A program made the translations under genes and the position numbers. Below, one piece after another: positions 1-6,621 of a stretch of 19,511 bases of DNA. Within the stretch, counting starts at the first letter, position 1; each line of letters opens with the position of its first letter. The notes below the pieces were generated by a model. It was not told the origin of the DNA. It did no database searches and saw nothing but the letters and a program-made list of their open reading frames with translations. Origin of the DNA: Eubacterium sp. (lineage in GTDB: Bacteria > Bacillota_A > Clostridia > Lachnospirales > Lachnospiraceae); the NCBI GenBank assembly GCA_024687845.1, contig JAILEL010000298.1, positions 1 through 19,511 of the forward strand, written 5' to 3'.

Positions 1-311
1 GAATAGAGATTGACTATGCTACCGGTGACAGTAACGTGGCTCCGTCAACAGAAGCTGAAACAACTTCGGAATCAGAGACTTCAGAAACAACTACCGAAGA
101 ACAAATAGATGATTCTGAAAATGTATGTGACTTTGAAAAGAAACAAATGAAATTTATTTTGAATAAACGTTCTATGAAGATACATTTGCCGGATTGTAAG
201 AGTGTTGGCGATATGGCTGAACATAATAAACTGGAATATAAAGGCACTTTGCTTGAATTAAAAAATCAGGGTTATGAGCCATGCGGAAGATGTTTAGCTG
301 AGTACAGATAA
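1..311 (+). CDS. C-terminal part of a secreted nuclease-like protein with an Ada-type metal-binding tail
   Basis: The reading frame is open from the window's left edge to the stop at 309-311, so the N-terminus is missing. A GTG at 36 could start a short protein, but the frame continues upstream with no ribosome site, so I treat this as the tail of a larger gene. Visible order: a short IDYATGDS stretch, a Thr/Ser/Glu-rich linker, then about 50 residues with a Cys after HLPD and a final GYEPCGRC. This H-x2-DC ... PC-x2-C pattern resembles the small Ada-type metal-binding module often found at the end of Firmicute secreted DNA/RNA nucleases and ComEC-like proteins, and the IDYATG piece resembles the end of a DNA/RNA non-specific endonuclease domain. 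Both assignments are from memory of the families. The catalytic domain lies outside the window, so the function is only probable. Confidence 0.5.
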   Translation, partial: IEIDYATGDSNVAPSTEAETTSESETSETTTEEQIDDSENVCDFEKKQMKFILNKRSMKIHLPDCKSVGDMAEHNKLEYKGTLLELKNQGYEPCGRCLAEYR

Positions 312-313
312 AA

Positions 314-365
314 AACTCCAGTACCCACATCTAGATACTGGAGTTCTAAAATATTTAATTTTTTT
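314..365. terminator. Bidirectional intrinsic terminator between convergent genes
   Basis: A perfect 10-bp stem, AACTCCAGTA at 314-323 and TACTGGAGTT at 336-345, encloses a 12-nt loop. On the minus strand the stem is followed directly by TTTTTATCT. On the plus strand a T-run occurs a little further on, at 358-365. It therefore suits both the nuclease-like gene ending at 311 and the toxin gene ending at 389 on the other strand. Confidence 0.8.
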
Positions 366-388
366 GTAGTTCTATAGATTACACTATT

Positions 389-742
389 TTAATCTATAAC
401 ATCATTATTAGGATATTCATATTCGTAATCTTGATGGGTATCAAAAAATTTCTGCCAGTCAAATTCTTCTCTTGGAACTCTAAGAACGTGAACACCATCA
501 TTCTTTACTACCCAAAAGATAATTGCCGGGGAGAACGGCTTTTTGTATATGATATACCCTCTATACATACATCCGGAAGAAGCATACATCATAGCATCAG
601 TAGAAAGTGAATTGATTTCTTTCTTGATATCGCTATTATATTGTAATTCTCTTTCCGCACCAAAGTACTGATTGATATACTCTCTTGCTTCTACAATGTC
701 ATAGATGGCTTCATATGTGACAAAAACCTTACGCTCCAGCAA
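389..742 (-). CDS. RelE/ParE-superfamily toxin (putative)
   Basis: This 117-residue protein is read on the minus strand from a TTG codon at 742. Seen: an N-terminal helix region with YDIVEAREYINQYFG, a mid-region GYIIYKKPFSPAIIFWVV like the central beta strands of ParE/RelE toxins, and an HVLRVPREEFDWQKFF stretch that closely follows the C-terminal strand of this superfamily (a VLRV..EE.DWQ pattern). Toxins of this family usually block translation by cutting mRNA at the ribosome (RelE) or poison gyrase (ParE); the sequence alone does not say which. The start codon lies inside the 3' end of the upstream antitoxin gene (14-nt overlap), a coupling typical of these modules. No ATG is available at this point, so TTG initiation by translational coupling is the likely start. 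The family call rests on motif resemblance only. Confidence 0.65.
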   Translation of the reverse strand: MLERKVFVTYEAIYDIVEAREYINQYFGAERELQYNSDIKKEINSLSTDAMMYASSGCMYRGYIIYKKPFSPAIIFWVVKNDGVHVLRVPREEFDWQKFFDTHQDYEYEYPNNDVID

Positions 743-884
743 GTTTTCTCCTCTCTATAATTTTGTCAATCATATTAAACGCATCATCAACCGGAAGTTC
801 TCTGCCGGATTCCATATCATCAATTCCTTTATCTAAAATCTGAACGATTTTATCAATTTCTTTTGTTTTTTCTTTCGATATCAT
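729..884 (-). CDS. Small antitoxin partner (51 residues)
   Basis: Reading the minus strand from ATG at 884 gives 51 codons and a TAA at 729, ending with the peptide KIIERRKLAGA. The ribosome site AAAGGAGG lies 8 nt upstream and picks this ATG; an earlier ATG at 888 opens only an 11-codon frame. The protein is highly charged, and its GIDDMESGRELPVDDAF stretch matches the common toxin-binding tail of short Phd/RelB/ParD-like antitoxins (IDD...GR...DEA). It has no obvious DNA-binding fold, so either regulation is done by the complex or this is a toxin-binding segment only. It precedes and overlaps the toxin gene, the usual antitoxin-first order. The antitoxin role is inferred from size, position and this one motif. 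Confidence 0.6.
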   Translation of the reverse strand: MISKEKTKEIDKIVQILDKGIDDMESGRELPVDDAFNMIDKIIERRKLAGA

Positions 885-909
885 GCATAACACCTCCTTT
901 TGTCAAATC

Positions 910-921
910 GTTACCTAACAG
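910..921. promoter_or_regulatory. Dyad CTGTTA-GG-TAAC downstream of the antitoxin promoter (possible operator)
   Basis: Read on the minus strand this is CTGTTAGGTAAC, a near-palindrome lying about 20 nt past the -10 box of the toxin-antitoxin promoter. A closely related and more complete dyad occurs at 1027-1041 next to the divergent promoter. Binding by the antitoxin-toxin complex or another regulator is inference. Confidence 0.3.
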
Positions 922-940
922 ACCACAAAACCCTAAATTG

Positions 941-969
941 ATTATAAGACACGCGATAAAATATAACAA
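941..969 (-). promoter_or_regulatory. Promoter of the toxin-antitoxin pair
   Basis: On the minus strand a perfect -10 TATAAT (946-941) is separated by exactly 17 nt from TTGTTA (969-964), which matches 4 of 6 -35 positions. It would give a leader of roughly 50 nt before the antitoxin ATG at 884. Confidence 0.55.
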
Positions 970-984
970 GTGAATTGTAATTGG

Positions 985-1013
985 TTTCATTAATTAATAT
1001 ATCATGCTATAAT
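985..1013 (+). promoter_or_regulatory. cobD: Putative promoter of the cobalamin operon (extended -10)
   Basis: TATAAT at 1008-1013 is preceded by TG one base upstream (TGCTATAAT), an extended -10. The sequence 17 nt upstream (TTTCAT, 985-990) is a poor -35, which is tolerable with an extended -10. This would leave a leader of about 100 nt before cobD. No cobalamin riboswitch elements are recognisable in that leader. Confidence 0.45.
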
Positions 1014-1026
1014 CTTTGAGTCTGAA

Positions 1027-1041
1027 CTGTTAAGCTAACAG
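1027..1041. promoter_or_regulatory. Palindrome CTGTTA-AGC-TAACAG in the cobalamin operon leader (possible operator)
   Basis: A perfect inverted repeat with 6-bp arms and a 3-bp centre begins about 14 nt past the -10 box, close to the expected transcription start. It shares its sequence with the dyad at 910-921, which is similarly placed relative to the opposite promoter. It could be an operator or a small RNA hairpin. Confidence 0.3.
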
Positions 1042-1117
1042 AATAGATTTGCTGATAAAGAGTATTACTCAGGTAGAGAAACTTGTAATAGATTTGAAGT
1101 TTAATTTGGTAGAGAAA
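1042..1117 (+). repeat. Imperfect duplication in the cobD leader
   Basis: AATAGATTTG occurs at 1042-1051 and 1087-1096, and GGTAGAGAAA at 1072-1081 and 1108-1117. The leader therefore looks like two related units of about 45 and 36 bp. The second unit supplies the weak GGTAGAG sequence directly in front of the cobD ATG at 1119. Confidence 0.5.
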
Positions 1118-1118
1118 T

Positions 1119-2219
1119 ATGTCACATGGTGGGGATATTTATAGAAATAAAGTGAATATGGATTTCTCAGTTAATCTGAATCCACTCGGACCTCAAGAGG
1201 AGATTTTAAATGCAATAAGGAATTCTATTGGAATGGCATCAAAATACCCAGATCTGGAACAGGAAGGGCTGAGAGAGATTTTGGCTACTGCGTTAGGGCT
1301 GAACAGAAATTATGTCTTCGCAGGAAATGGTGCTTCTGAACTCATGATGGCCGTGGTAAGAGCTGTAAAACCGAGAAAAGCACTTCTTTTTGAACCTGTA
1401 TTTTCTGGGTATGAATATGCACTGAAATCTCTTGAATATTCGGACTATGAGAATTATGAAAAAAATAGGTCGAGGATACTAAAATACCAGCTTGAAGAAG
1501 ATAATGACTTCAGATTAACAGAAGAGGATTTGCATGTAATAAATGAAGATATTGATTTGATTTTTCTGTGTGATCCGGTTAATCCGACAGGATGGAATAT
1601 TGATGAGGATATTCTTATAAAAATACTTGATAAGGCAAAGAGTAATAATACATATGTGTGTATAGATGAAAGCTTTTTTCTTATGTCAGACAAAGCTTTA
1701 TATGACATGGATACAGGAAAAGCTAATCGGGCTGAGCTTGTTAGAAGGTATGATAATCTAATAATTATTCGTTCATTAACAAAACTTTTGGCTATGCCTG
1801 GGATAAGGATGGGGTATGTTTTATCCTCGCCACAGAATATCCAGAGAATCAAAAAACAACTTCCTGAATGGAATCTTTCTGTAACGAGTGAAGCTGCCAT
1901 AAGGGAAGGAATGAGAGTAATTACAGAAACTGATTTTATTCAGAAGGTAGTAGCTGAGATACGCTGTGAAAGAAGCTATCTTCAAAATGAACTAAAGAAT
2001 CTAGGGTTTAAGATTTTTGACAGTGATACTTCTTTTTTATTTTTTAAAGGACCGGAAAATCTGTACGAAAAACTATTAGAAGAAAATATTCTTATAAGAG
2101 ATTGCAGTGATTTTTCTGGGTTGCAAAAAGGATTTTACAGAATAGCAGTAAAAAGCCATAGAGAAAACGTAGAGTTGATTCGTGTTCTGAGAGAATTAAC
2201 CGTGAATAGTTTCAATTAA
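1119..2219 (+). CDS. cobD: L-threonine-O-3-phosphate decarboxylase (CobD/CobC-type)
   Basis: A PLP-dependent, fold-type I aminotransferase-like enzyme of 366 residues, the usual length. It makes (R)-1-amino-2-propanol O-2-phosphate from L-threonine phosphate, the linker that joins the corrin ring to the lower ligand. Motifs seen in order: DFSVNLNPLG near residue 15, a YPD substrate loop at 43, GNGASELM at 69-76, DPVNPTG at 152-158, IDESF at 183-187, and RSLTKLLAMPGIRMGY around 218-233, where K222 is the expected PLP lysine and R229 lies in the phosphate-binding set. GFYRIAVK near 338-345 holds the substrate-carboxylate arginine. The start ATG follows only a weak GGTAGAG ribosome site. It heads the operon, although its partner cbiB is absent from the window. 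A histidinol-phosphate aminotransferase is the main alternative, but the N-terminal HGGD/NLNPLG pattern and the cbi context favour CobD. Confidence 0.88.
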   Translation: MSHGGDIYRNKVNMDFSVNLNPLGPQEEILNAIRNSIGMASKYPDLEQEGLREILATALGLNRNYVFAGNGASELMMAVVRAVKPRKALLFEPVFSGYEYALKSLEYSDYENYEKNRSRILKYQLEEDNDFRLTEEDLHVINEDIDLIFLCDPVNPTGWNIDEDILIKILDKAKSNNTYVCIDESFFLMSDKALYDMDTGKANRAELVRRYDNLIIIRSLTKLLAMPGIRMGYVLSSPQNIQRIKKQLPEWNLSVTSEAAIREGMRVITETDFIQKVVAEIRCERSYLQNELKNLGFKIFDSDTSFLFFKGPENLYEKLLEENILIRDCSDFSGLQKGFYRIAVKSHRENVELIRVLRELTVNSFN

Positions 2220-2221
2220 TC

Positions 2222-2272
2222 TAGTTATGAAACGCTATACCTTTTAAGAATGTTGAGGTTATTCCATAACTA
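2222..2272 (+). other. Stem-loop in the cobD-cbiC gap
   Basis: TAGTTATG at 2222-2229 pairs perfectly with CATAACTA at 2265-2272 across a 35-nt loop. There is no U-run, so it is not a classical terminator. It could be a processing or stability element in the mRNA. Confidence 0.3.
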
Positions 2273-2303
2273 ATAAATATGCTGATGTAATTGAGGAAGA
2301 CTA

Positions 2304-2930
2304 ATGAATTACGAGAATATTAGACCGGAAGAAATAGAGAAAAAGAGCTTTGAAATAATTACCCGGGAGCTAGAGGAATCGGGGATTATTCTGAATGCGA
2401 ATACTGCATTTGTAACCAAAAGATGCATTCATACATCAGCTGATTTTGAGTATGCATCTACGCTTACATTTTCAGATGGGGCAGTAGAGAAAATGCAGAA
2501 TATGATAAGAAATGGTGCATGTATTGTGACAGATACAAATATGGTGATGGCAGGAATCAATAAGAAAAAACTCGCATCCTATGGTGGAGAAGTTTTTTGC
2601 TTTATGGCTGATGAAGAGGTGGCAAAGGAAGCAAAGGAAAGAGGGATTACCAGAGCGGCAGTATCCATGGAGAAGGCGTCAAAGCTGGATAGAAAGATAA
2701 TATTTGCAATCGGAAATGCACCCACTGCACTCATAAAGCTTCATGAAATGATGGAAGCGAAGATATATACACCTGAGTTTGTGATTGGCGTTCCTGTTGG
2801 ATTTGTAAATGTGGTCGGGGCAAAAGAGCTGTTCTTAAAGTCTGATGTACCATACATTATAAACAGAGGCAGAAAAGGTGGAAGCAATATAGCCGCGGCG
2901 ATATGCAATGCGGTTCTGTATAGTATATAA
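2304..2930 (+). CDS. cbiC: Cobalt-precorrin-8 methylmutase
   Basis: CbiC moves the methyl group from C11 to C12 of the corrin ring, giving cobyrinate. It acts in the cytosol after the CbiT/CbiE steps. At 208 residues it has the normal family length. Seen: RCIHTSAD at 40-47 with the catalytic His43, VTDTNMV near 75-81, IGNAPTAL near 135-142, IGVPVGFVNVVGAKE in the C-terminal half, and GRKGGSNIAAAICNA near the end. All are family hallmarks. The ATG is preceded by GAGGAAG at 2293-2299, good spacing for translation. It lies 84 nt after cobD, a gap containing a stem-loop, and 44 nt before cbiD. Its place between cobD and cbiD fits one transcript. I see no missing catalytic residue. Confidence 0.93.
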   Translation: MNYENIRPEEIEKKSFEIITRELEESGIILNANTAFVTKRCIHTSADFEYASTLTFSDGAVEKMQNMIRNGACIVTDTNMVMAGINKKKLASYGGEVFCFMADEEVAKEAKERGITRAAVSMEKASKLDRKIIFAIGNAPTALIKLHEMMEAKIYTPEFVIGVPVGFVNVVGAKELFLKSDVPYIINRGRKGGSNIAAAICNAVLYSI

Positions 2931-2974
2931 TTGATTAGTTACCGTGACATTAGTTTATACAAAGGAAAAAAGGT

Positions 2975-4084
2975 ATGACCAAGGGGTTTACGACTGGGAG
3001 TTGTGCGGCTGCGGCTAGTAAGGCGGCTGCTTACATGCTTCTTTCGGGAAATATAAAGAATAATATTGAGATAGATACTCCTGCGGGTATTAAGTATTGT
3101 CCTCTGATTGAAGAGATACATATTGGAGAGAATGAGGTTAGCTGTGCAGTCAGGAAGGAATCAGGGGATGATCCTGATATAACGAAGGGGGCACTTGTTT
3201 TTTCGAAAGTATCATTTGGAAAAAAAGACTGCGCGGAACAGAGGGTATTTATTGATGGAGGAAATGGAGTTGGAAGAGTTACCCGACCGGGACTTGATCA
3301 GCCTATTGGAAATGCAGCGATAAACAGTGTTCCAAGGCAGATGATAGAGGCTGAGGTCAGACAAATAATCGATATTTTTGATTATCAGGGAGAGCTTAGG
3401 GTTGAGATATCAGTTCCTGATGGAGAGGAGCTGGCTAAGAAAACATTTAATCCAAAGCTTGGAATCGAGGGAGGCATTTCTATTATTGGAACAACGGGAA
3501 TAGTTGAACCTATGAGTACGAAAGCGCTTCTTGATACAATAAAGGTAGAACTTCGGCAGATGAGAGAGATGGGGCAGAATGTTGTAGTAGTATCTCCGGG
3601 AAATTATGGTCTGGATTTTATGAAGGAGAGCTACGACTATGATCTGGATAAGGCTGTAAAATGTTCGAATTATATCGGCGATACTATTGATATGGCAAAG
3701 GAACTGGGCTTTAGGAAAATGCTCCTATGTGGGCATGTAGGAAAGCTTATAAAGATTTCCGGGGGTATCATGAATACTCATTCCAAAGAGGCTGACTGCA
3801 GAATGGAATTAATGGCAGCGGCGGCTATTAAAAGTGGAGCATCAAATGGTACGCTTATGGACATTTTGAACTGTGTTTCTACAGAAGAAGCTATTCAGGT
3901 TCTCAGAAGTGAAGAAATAGAAGAGAAATGTTTTGAATCTATTATGGAGAAGATAGATTATTATCTGAATAAGCGAGGCGGGGAAGAGCTTGAGATTCAG
4001 TGCATGGTTTATTCAAATAAGTTTGGTCTTCTCGGTCAGACTGAAAGCGCAGAGGAATTCCTGAAGGAAGCGAAAGGAATATAG
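2975..4084 (+). CDS. cbiD: Cobalt-precorrin-5B (C1)-methyltransferase
   Basis: CbiD methylates C1 of the corrin ring using S-adenosylmethionine in the oxygen-independent pathway, after CbiG opens the lactone and removes the two-carbon fragment. The protein is 369 residues, typical for the family. Seen: GFTTGSCAAAA at 4-14, GDDPDIT at 64-70, GGNGVGRVTRPGLDQPIGNA at 95-114, GIEGGISIIGTTGIVEPMS at 163-181, and LCGHVGKLIKISGGIMNTHS near 251-270. These are the standard CbiD blocks. The ATG at 2975 follows AAAGGAAAAAGG. The next gene, cbiF, starts 14 nt after the stop, so the two are surely cotranscribed. The fold is unrelated to the tetrapyrrole methylases CbiE, CbiF and CbiH next to it. Confidence 0.95.
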   Translation: MTKGFTTGSCAAAASKAAAYMLLSGNIKNNIEIDTPAGIKYCPLIEEIHIGENEVSCAVRKESGDDPDITKGALVFSKVSFGKKDCAEQRVFIDGGNGVGRVTRPGLDQPIGNAAINSVPRQMIEAEVRQIIDIFDYQGELRVEISVPDGEELAKKTFNPKLGIEGGISIIGTTGIVEPMSTKALLDTIKVELRQMREMGQNVVVVSPGNYGLDFMKESYDYDLDKAVKCSNYIGDTIDMAKELGFRKMLLCGHVGKLIKISGGIMNTHSKEADCRMELMAAAAIKSGASNGTLMDILNCVSTEEAIQVLRSEEIEEKCFESIMEKIDYYLNKRGGEELEIQCMVYSNKFGLLGQTESAEEFLKEAKGI

Positions 4085-4098
4085 AAAGGATTAGAAGA

Positions 4099-4866
4099 AT
4101 GGTTAATTTTGTCGGAGCTGGCCCGGGCGCAGTTGATCTTATAACTGTAAGAGGTATGGAACTTCTGAAGAAGGCTGATGTTATTATATATGCTGGCAGT
4201 CTTGTAAATCCTGAGCTTCTCAAATACGCCAGAGAGGATGCCGAGATTCATAATAGTGCATTTATGACCTTAGAAGATGTGATGGATGTGATGATAAAAG
4301 CTGTAAAGGCTGGTAAGGAAGTTGTGCGGCTGCATACGGGTGAGCCAAGTGTTTATGGAGCTGTTCGTGAGCAGATGGATATTCTGGACAGAGAAAATAT
4401 TAAATATGAATCCTGTCCCGGAGTTACTGCTGCATTTGGAGCGGCGGCCAGCCTGAGTCTTGAATACACTCTGCCAAATGTATCCCAGACTCTGATAATA
4501 ACAAGGCTTGAAGGGAAAACGAAGGTTCCTGAGAAAGAACAGATGGAACGATTGGCACAGCATGGAGCTTCAATGGCTATATACCTTAGTGTTGGAATGA
4601 TAGATGAATTAGCTGTCAAACTGATAAAGGGTGGTTACACAAAAGAAACGCCGGCAGCAATTGTATATAAAGCAACCTGGCCGGAGGAAAAGAAGATAGT
4701 GTGTACTATTGGAGAAATGGCCGAGAAGGTTAGAAAAGAGAAGATTACAAAAACGGCGGTGGTTCTGATAGGTGATGCAATAAAAACAAATGCATACGAA
4801 AGATCAAAACTATATGATCCAGGGTTTTCAACTGAGTTTAGAAGGGCAGATAAAACTGAAGTATGA
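4099..4866 (+). CDS. cbiF: Cobalt-precorrin-4 (C11)-methyltransferase
   Basis: A tetrapyrrole methylase of 255 residues that adds the C11 methyl group from S-adenosylmethionine. Seen: VGAGPGAVDLITVRG at 5-19 (the glycine loop and second conserved segment), HTGEPSVYGAV at 79-89 (the CbiF form of the SAM-binding GDPxxYG loop), CPGVTAAFGAAA near 106-117, and a TLIITRLEGKTKVPE block near 131-145 that distinguishes C11 methylases from CbiH and CbiL. AGAAAGGATTAG before the ATG is the ribosome site. The stop overlaps the cbiG start by 4 nt (ATGA at 4863-4866), showing translational coupling to the enzyme that takes its product. Confidence 0.94.
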   Translation: MVNFVGAGPGAVDLITVRGMELLKKADVIIYAGSLVNPELLKYAREDAEIHNSAFMTLEDVMDVMIKAVKAGKEVVRLHTGEPSVYGAVREQMDILDRENIKYESCPGVTAAFGAAASLSLEYTLPNVSQTLIITRLEGKTKVPEKEQMERLAQHGASMAIYLSVGMIDELAVKLIKGGYTKETPAAIVYKATWPEEKKIVCTIGEMAEKVRKEKITKTAVVLIGDAIKTNAYERSKLYDPGFSTEFRRADKTEV

Positions 4867-5867
4867 AGAAAATAGCAGTTTGTTTTACTCATCATGGGGA
4901 AGACGTTATAGAAAAACTAAATACAGGATTAAAGGAAAAGGGTCTTGAAGAAGCTTGTGCTTTTATTTCAAAGGATACTGATGAAATCAGACCGGGTTTT
5001 ACCAGACTTTCACAGTCTGTTGGAGAATGGACGGCTTCGGTATTTCAGTCCGGAAATGCTCTTATATTTGTTGGTGCAGCAGGAATAGCAGTCAGGGCCG
5101 TTTCAAGGGTTGCAAGAGACAAGCTAAGCGACTGTCCGGTTATTGTTATTGATGATAATGGACAGTTTGTGATTCCTATTTTAGCGGGCCATGCAGGAGG
5201 CGCTAATAAGCTTGCTGCTGTAATAGCAGAGTGCCTTGGGGCTATTCCTGTTATTACGACTTCGACAGATGTAAATAATTCGTTTTCAGTTGATACATTT
5301 GCAGTTGAAAACAGGTTGCAGCTTGCATCTCGCGAGGGAATAAAAAAGGTTTCAGTAAAGGCTCTTGAAGATAAAAAGATTACGCTATCAATCAAGGATT
5401 TTCCTCCTGAAGAAAGGGTGGATATAGTCGTAGCTGATGAAACTGATGCAGAATATTCTCTCCTCATGCGGCCGAAGAGATATACTGTTGGTCTGGGAAT
5501 GAAAAGGGATAAGGATAGTGTTAAGGTTGAGGAATTCTTTCTGGAAACCCTTAGAGATAATGACATAGATATAGATGATGTGTATGCGATATGTACCATT
5601 GATTTAAAGGAAGATGAGGCTGCAATCAGAAATCTGAGAGATAGATACAGAATACCGGTCCTTGCATTTGATAAGGATATTCTGAGTAAAGTACAGGGAG
5701 ATTTTAAAGCTTCGGAATTTGTTAAAAAAACAGTTGGTGTAGATAATGTATGCGAAAGAGCTGCAATGGCCGGAGCAATGTTTACAGGGAACAGCAAGAC
5801 TGCAGAACTTGTTGTAAAGAGAAGGACCAGAGATGGTATGACTATCGCAGTTGCAAGAAGGCTATGA
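4863..5867 (+). CDS. cbiG: Cobalt-precorrin-5A hydrolase
   Basis: CbiG opens the delta-lactone of cobalt-precorrin-5A and releases acetaldehyde, the ring-contraction step of the anaerobic pathway. It is 334 residues, normal for the family. Seen: an N-terminal IAVCFTHHG, the central FVGAAGIAVRAV at 69-80, and VIDDNGQFVIPILAGHAGGA at 95-114, which is the strongest family signature; then a C-terminal domain starting YTVGLGMKRD with a DLKEDE stretch and FDKDIL. The start overlaps cbiF by 4 nt. Presence of CbiG together with CbiD marks this as the oxygen-independent (cobalt-early) route rather than the aerobic CobG route. Confidence 0.94.
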   Translation: MKKIAVCFTHHGEDVIEKLNTGLKEKGLEEACAFISKDTDEIRPGFTRLSQSVGEWTASVFQSGNALIFVGAAGIAVRAVSRVARDKLSDCPVIVIDDNGQFVIPILAGHAGGANKLAAVIAECLGAIPVITTSTDVNNSFSVDTFAVENRLQLASREGIKKVSVKALEDKKITLSIKDFPPEERVDIVVADETDAEYSLLMRPKRYTVGLGMKRDKDSVKVEEFFLETLRDNDIDIDDVYAICTIDLKEDEAAIRNLRDRYRIPVLAFDKDILSKVQGDFKASEFVKKTVGVDNVCERAAMAGAMFTGNSKTAELVVKRRTRDGMTIAVARRL

Positions 5868-5892
5868 TCATACCGGATAATTGGGGGAATAA

Positions 5893-6621
5893 ATGGGAAT
5901 GATATATGTGGTTGGAATCGGACCGGGAAATAGTGATATGATGACAGGTCAGGCGAAGGATGCTTTGAATAAAGCAGATATCATAGTCGGATATAAAACA
6001 TATATAGATCTGGTCAGGGAGGATTATCCTGATAAAGAATTCTACGAGAATGGGATGCGTGGCGAGATAGAACGCTGCAAGAAATGTGTGGAACTGGCGA
6101 AGGAAGGGAAAACGGTTGCACTTATTTGTAGTGGTGATGCCGGAGTCTATGGGATGGCTTCTCCATTACTTGAGGTTGCGGATAGAGGAGGTTTTACTGA
6201 GGTTCAGATTGTTCCGGGGGTAACGGCTGCGCTTGGTGGAGCGGCGCTACTGGGGGCTCCGCTTAGTCACGATTTCTGTGTTATTAGTCTGAGCGACCTT
6301 CTTACACCGTGGGAAATGATAGAGAAAAGGCTTCGCGCAGCTGCTGAGGGAGACTTCTGCATTGCTATTTATAATCCATCAAGTAAGAAACGAATGGATT
6401 ACTTAAGGCGTGCCTGTGATATATTGATGGAAAGGCTTCCCAAGGAAACTGCCTGTGGTTATGTCAGGAATATTGGTCGCGAAGGCTGCGAGAAAAAGAT
6501 ATGTTCATTGGAAGAATTATCAAGGGAAAATGTAGATATGTTTGTAACTGTTTTCATTGGAAATTCTCAAACAAAAATCTCTGAAGGAAAGCTTATAACT
6601 CCAAGAGGATATACGTTATGA
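5893..6621 (+). CDS. cbiH: Cobalt-factor III / precorrin-3B C17-methyltransferase
   Basis: A tetrapyrrole methylase of 242 residues that methylates C17 and helps form the ring-contracted lactone in the anaerobic pathway. Seen: VVGIGPGNSDMMTGQA at 6-21, GYKTYIDL near 33-40, SGDAGVYGMAS at 80-90 (the SAM loop in its CbiH form), VPGVTAA at 107-113, GAPLSHDFCVISLSDLLTPW at 121-140 and IYNPSSKKR near 159-167. The PLSHDF...SLSDLLTPW block identifies CbiH within the methylase family. The ribosome site is GGGGG just before the ATG at 5893; a second ATG two codons later is less well spaced. Its stop overlaps the next start by 4 nt (ATGA at 6618-6621). It lacks the C-terminal ferredoxin-like extension found in some CbiH60 proteins. 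Confidence 0.93.
   Translation: MGMIYVVGIGPGNSDMMTGQAKDALNKADIIVGYKTYIDLVREDYPDKEFYENGMRGEIERCKKCVELAKEGKTVALICSGDAGVYGMASPLLEVADRGGFTEVQIVPGVTAALGGAALLGAPLSHDFCVISLSDLLTPWEMIEKRLRAAAEGDFCIAIYNPSSKKRMDYLRRACDILMERLPKETACGYVRNIGREGCEKKICSLEELSRENVDMFVTVFIGNSQTKISEGKLITPRGYTL

Noticed and set aside
886..888. Upstream ATG for the antitoxin
   Set aside because: It opens only an 11-codon frame on the minus strand, while the ATG at 884 gives the 51-codon frame that overlaps the toxin gene.
5045..5797. A 250-residue minus-strand frame
   Set aside because: It lies entirely opposite cbiG, is Ser/Thr/Leu-rich low-complexity sequence without motifs, and has no ribosome site; cbiG is clearly the real gene.
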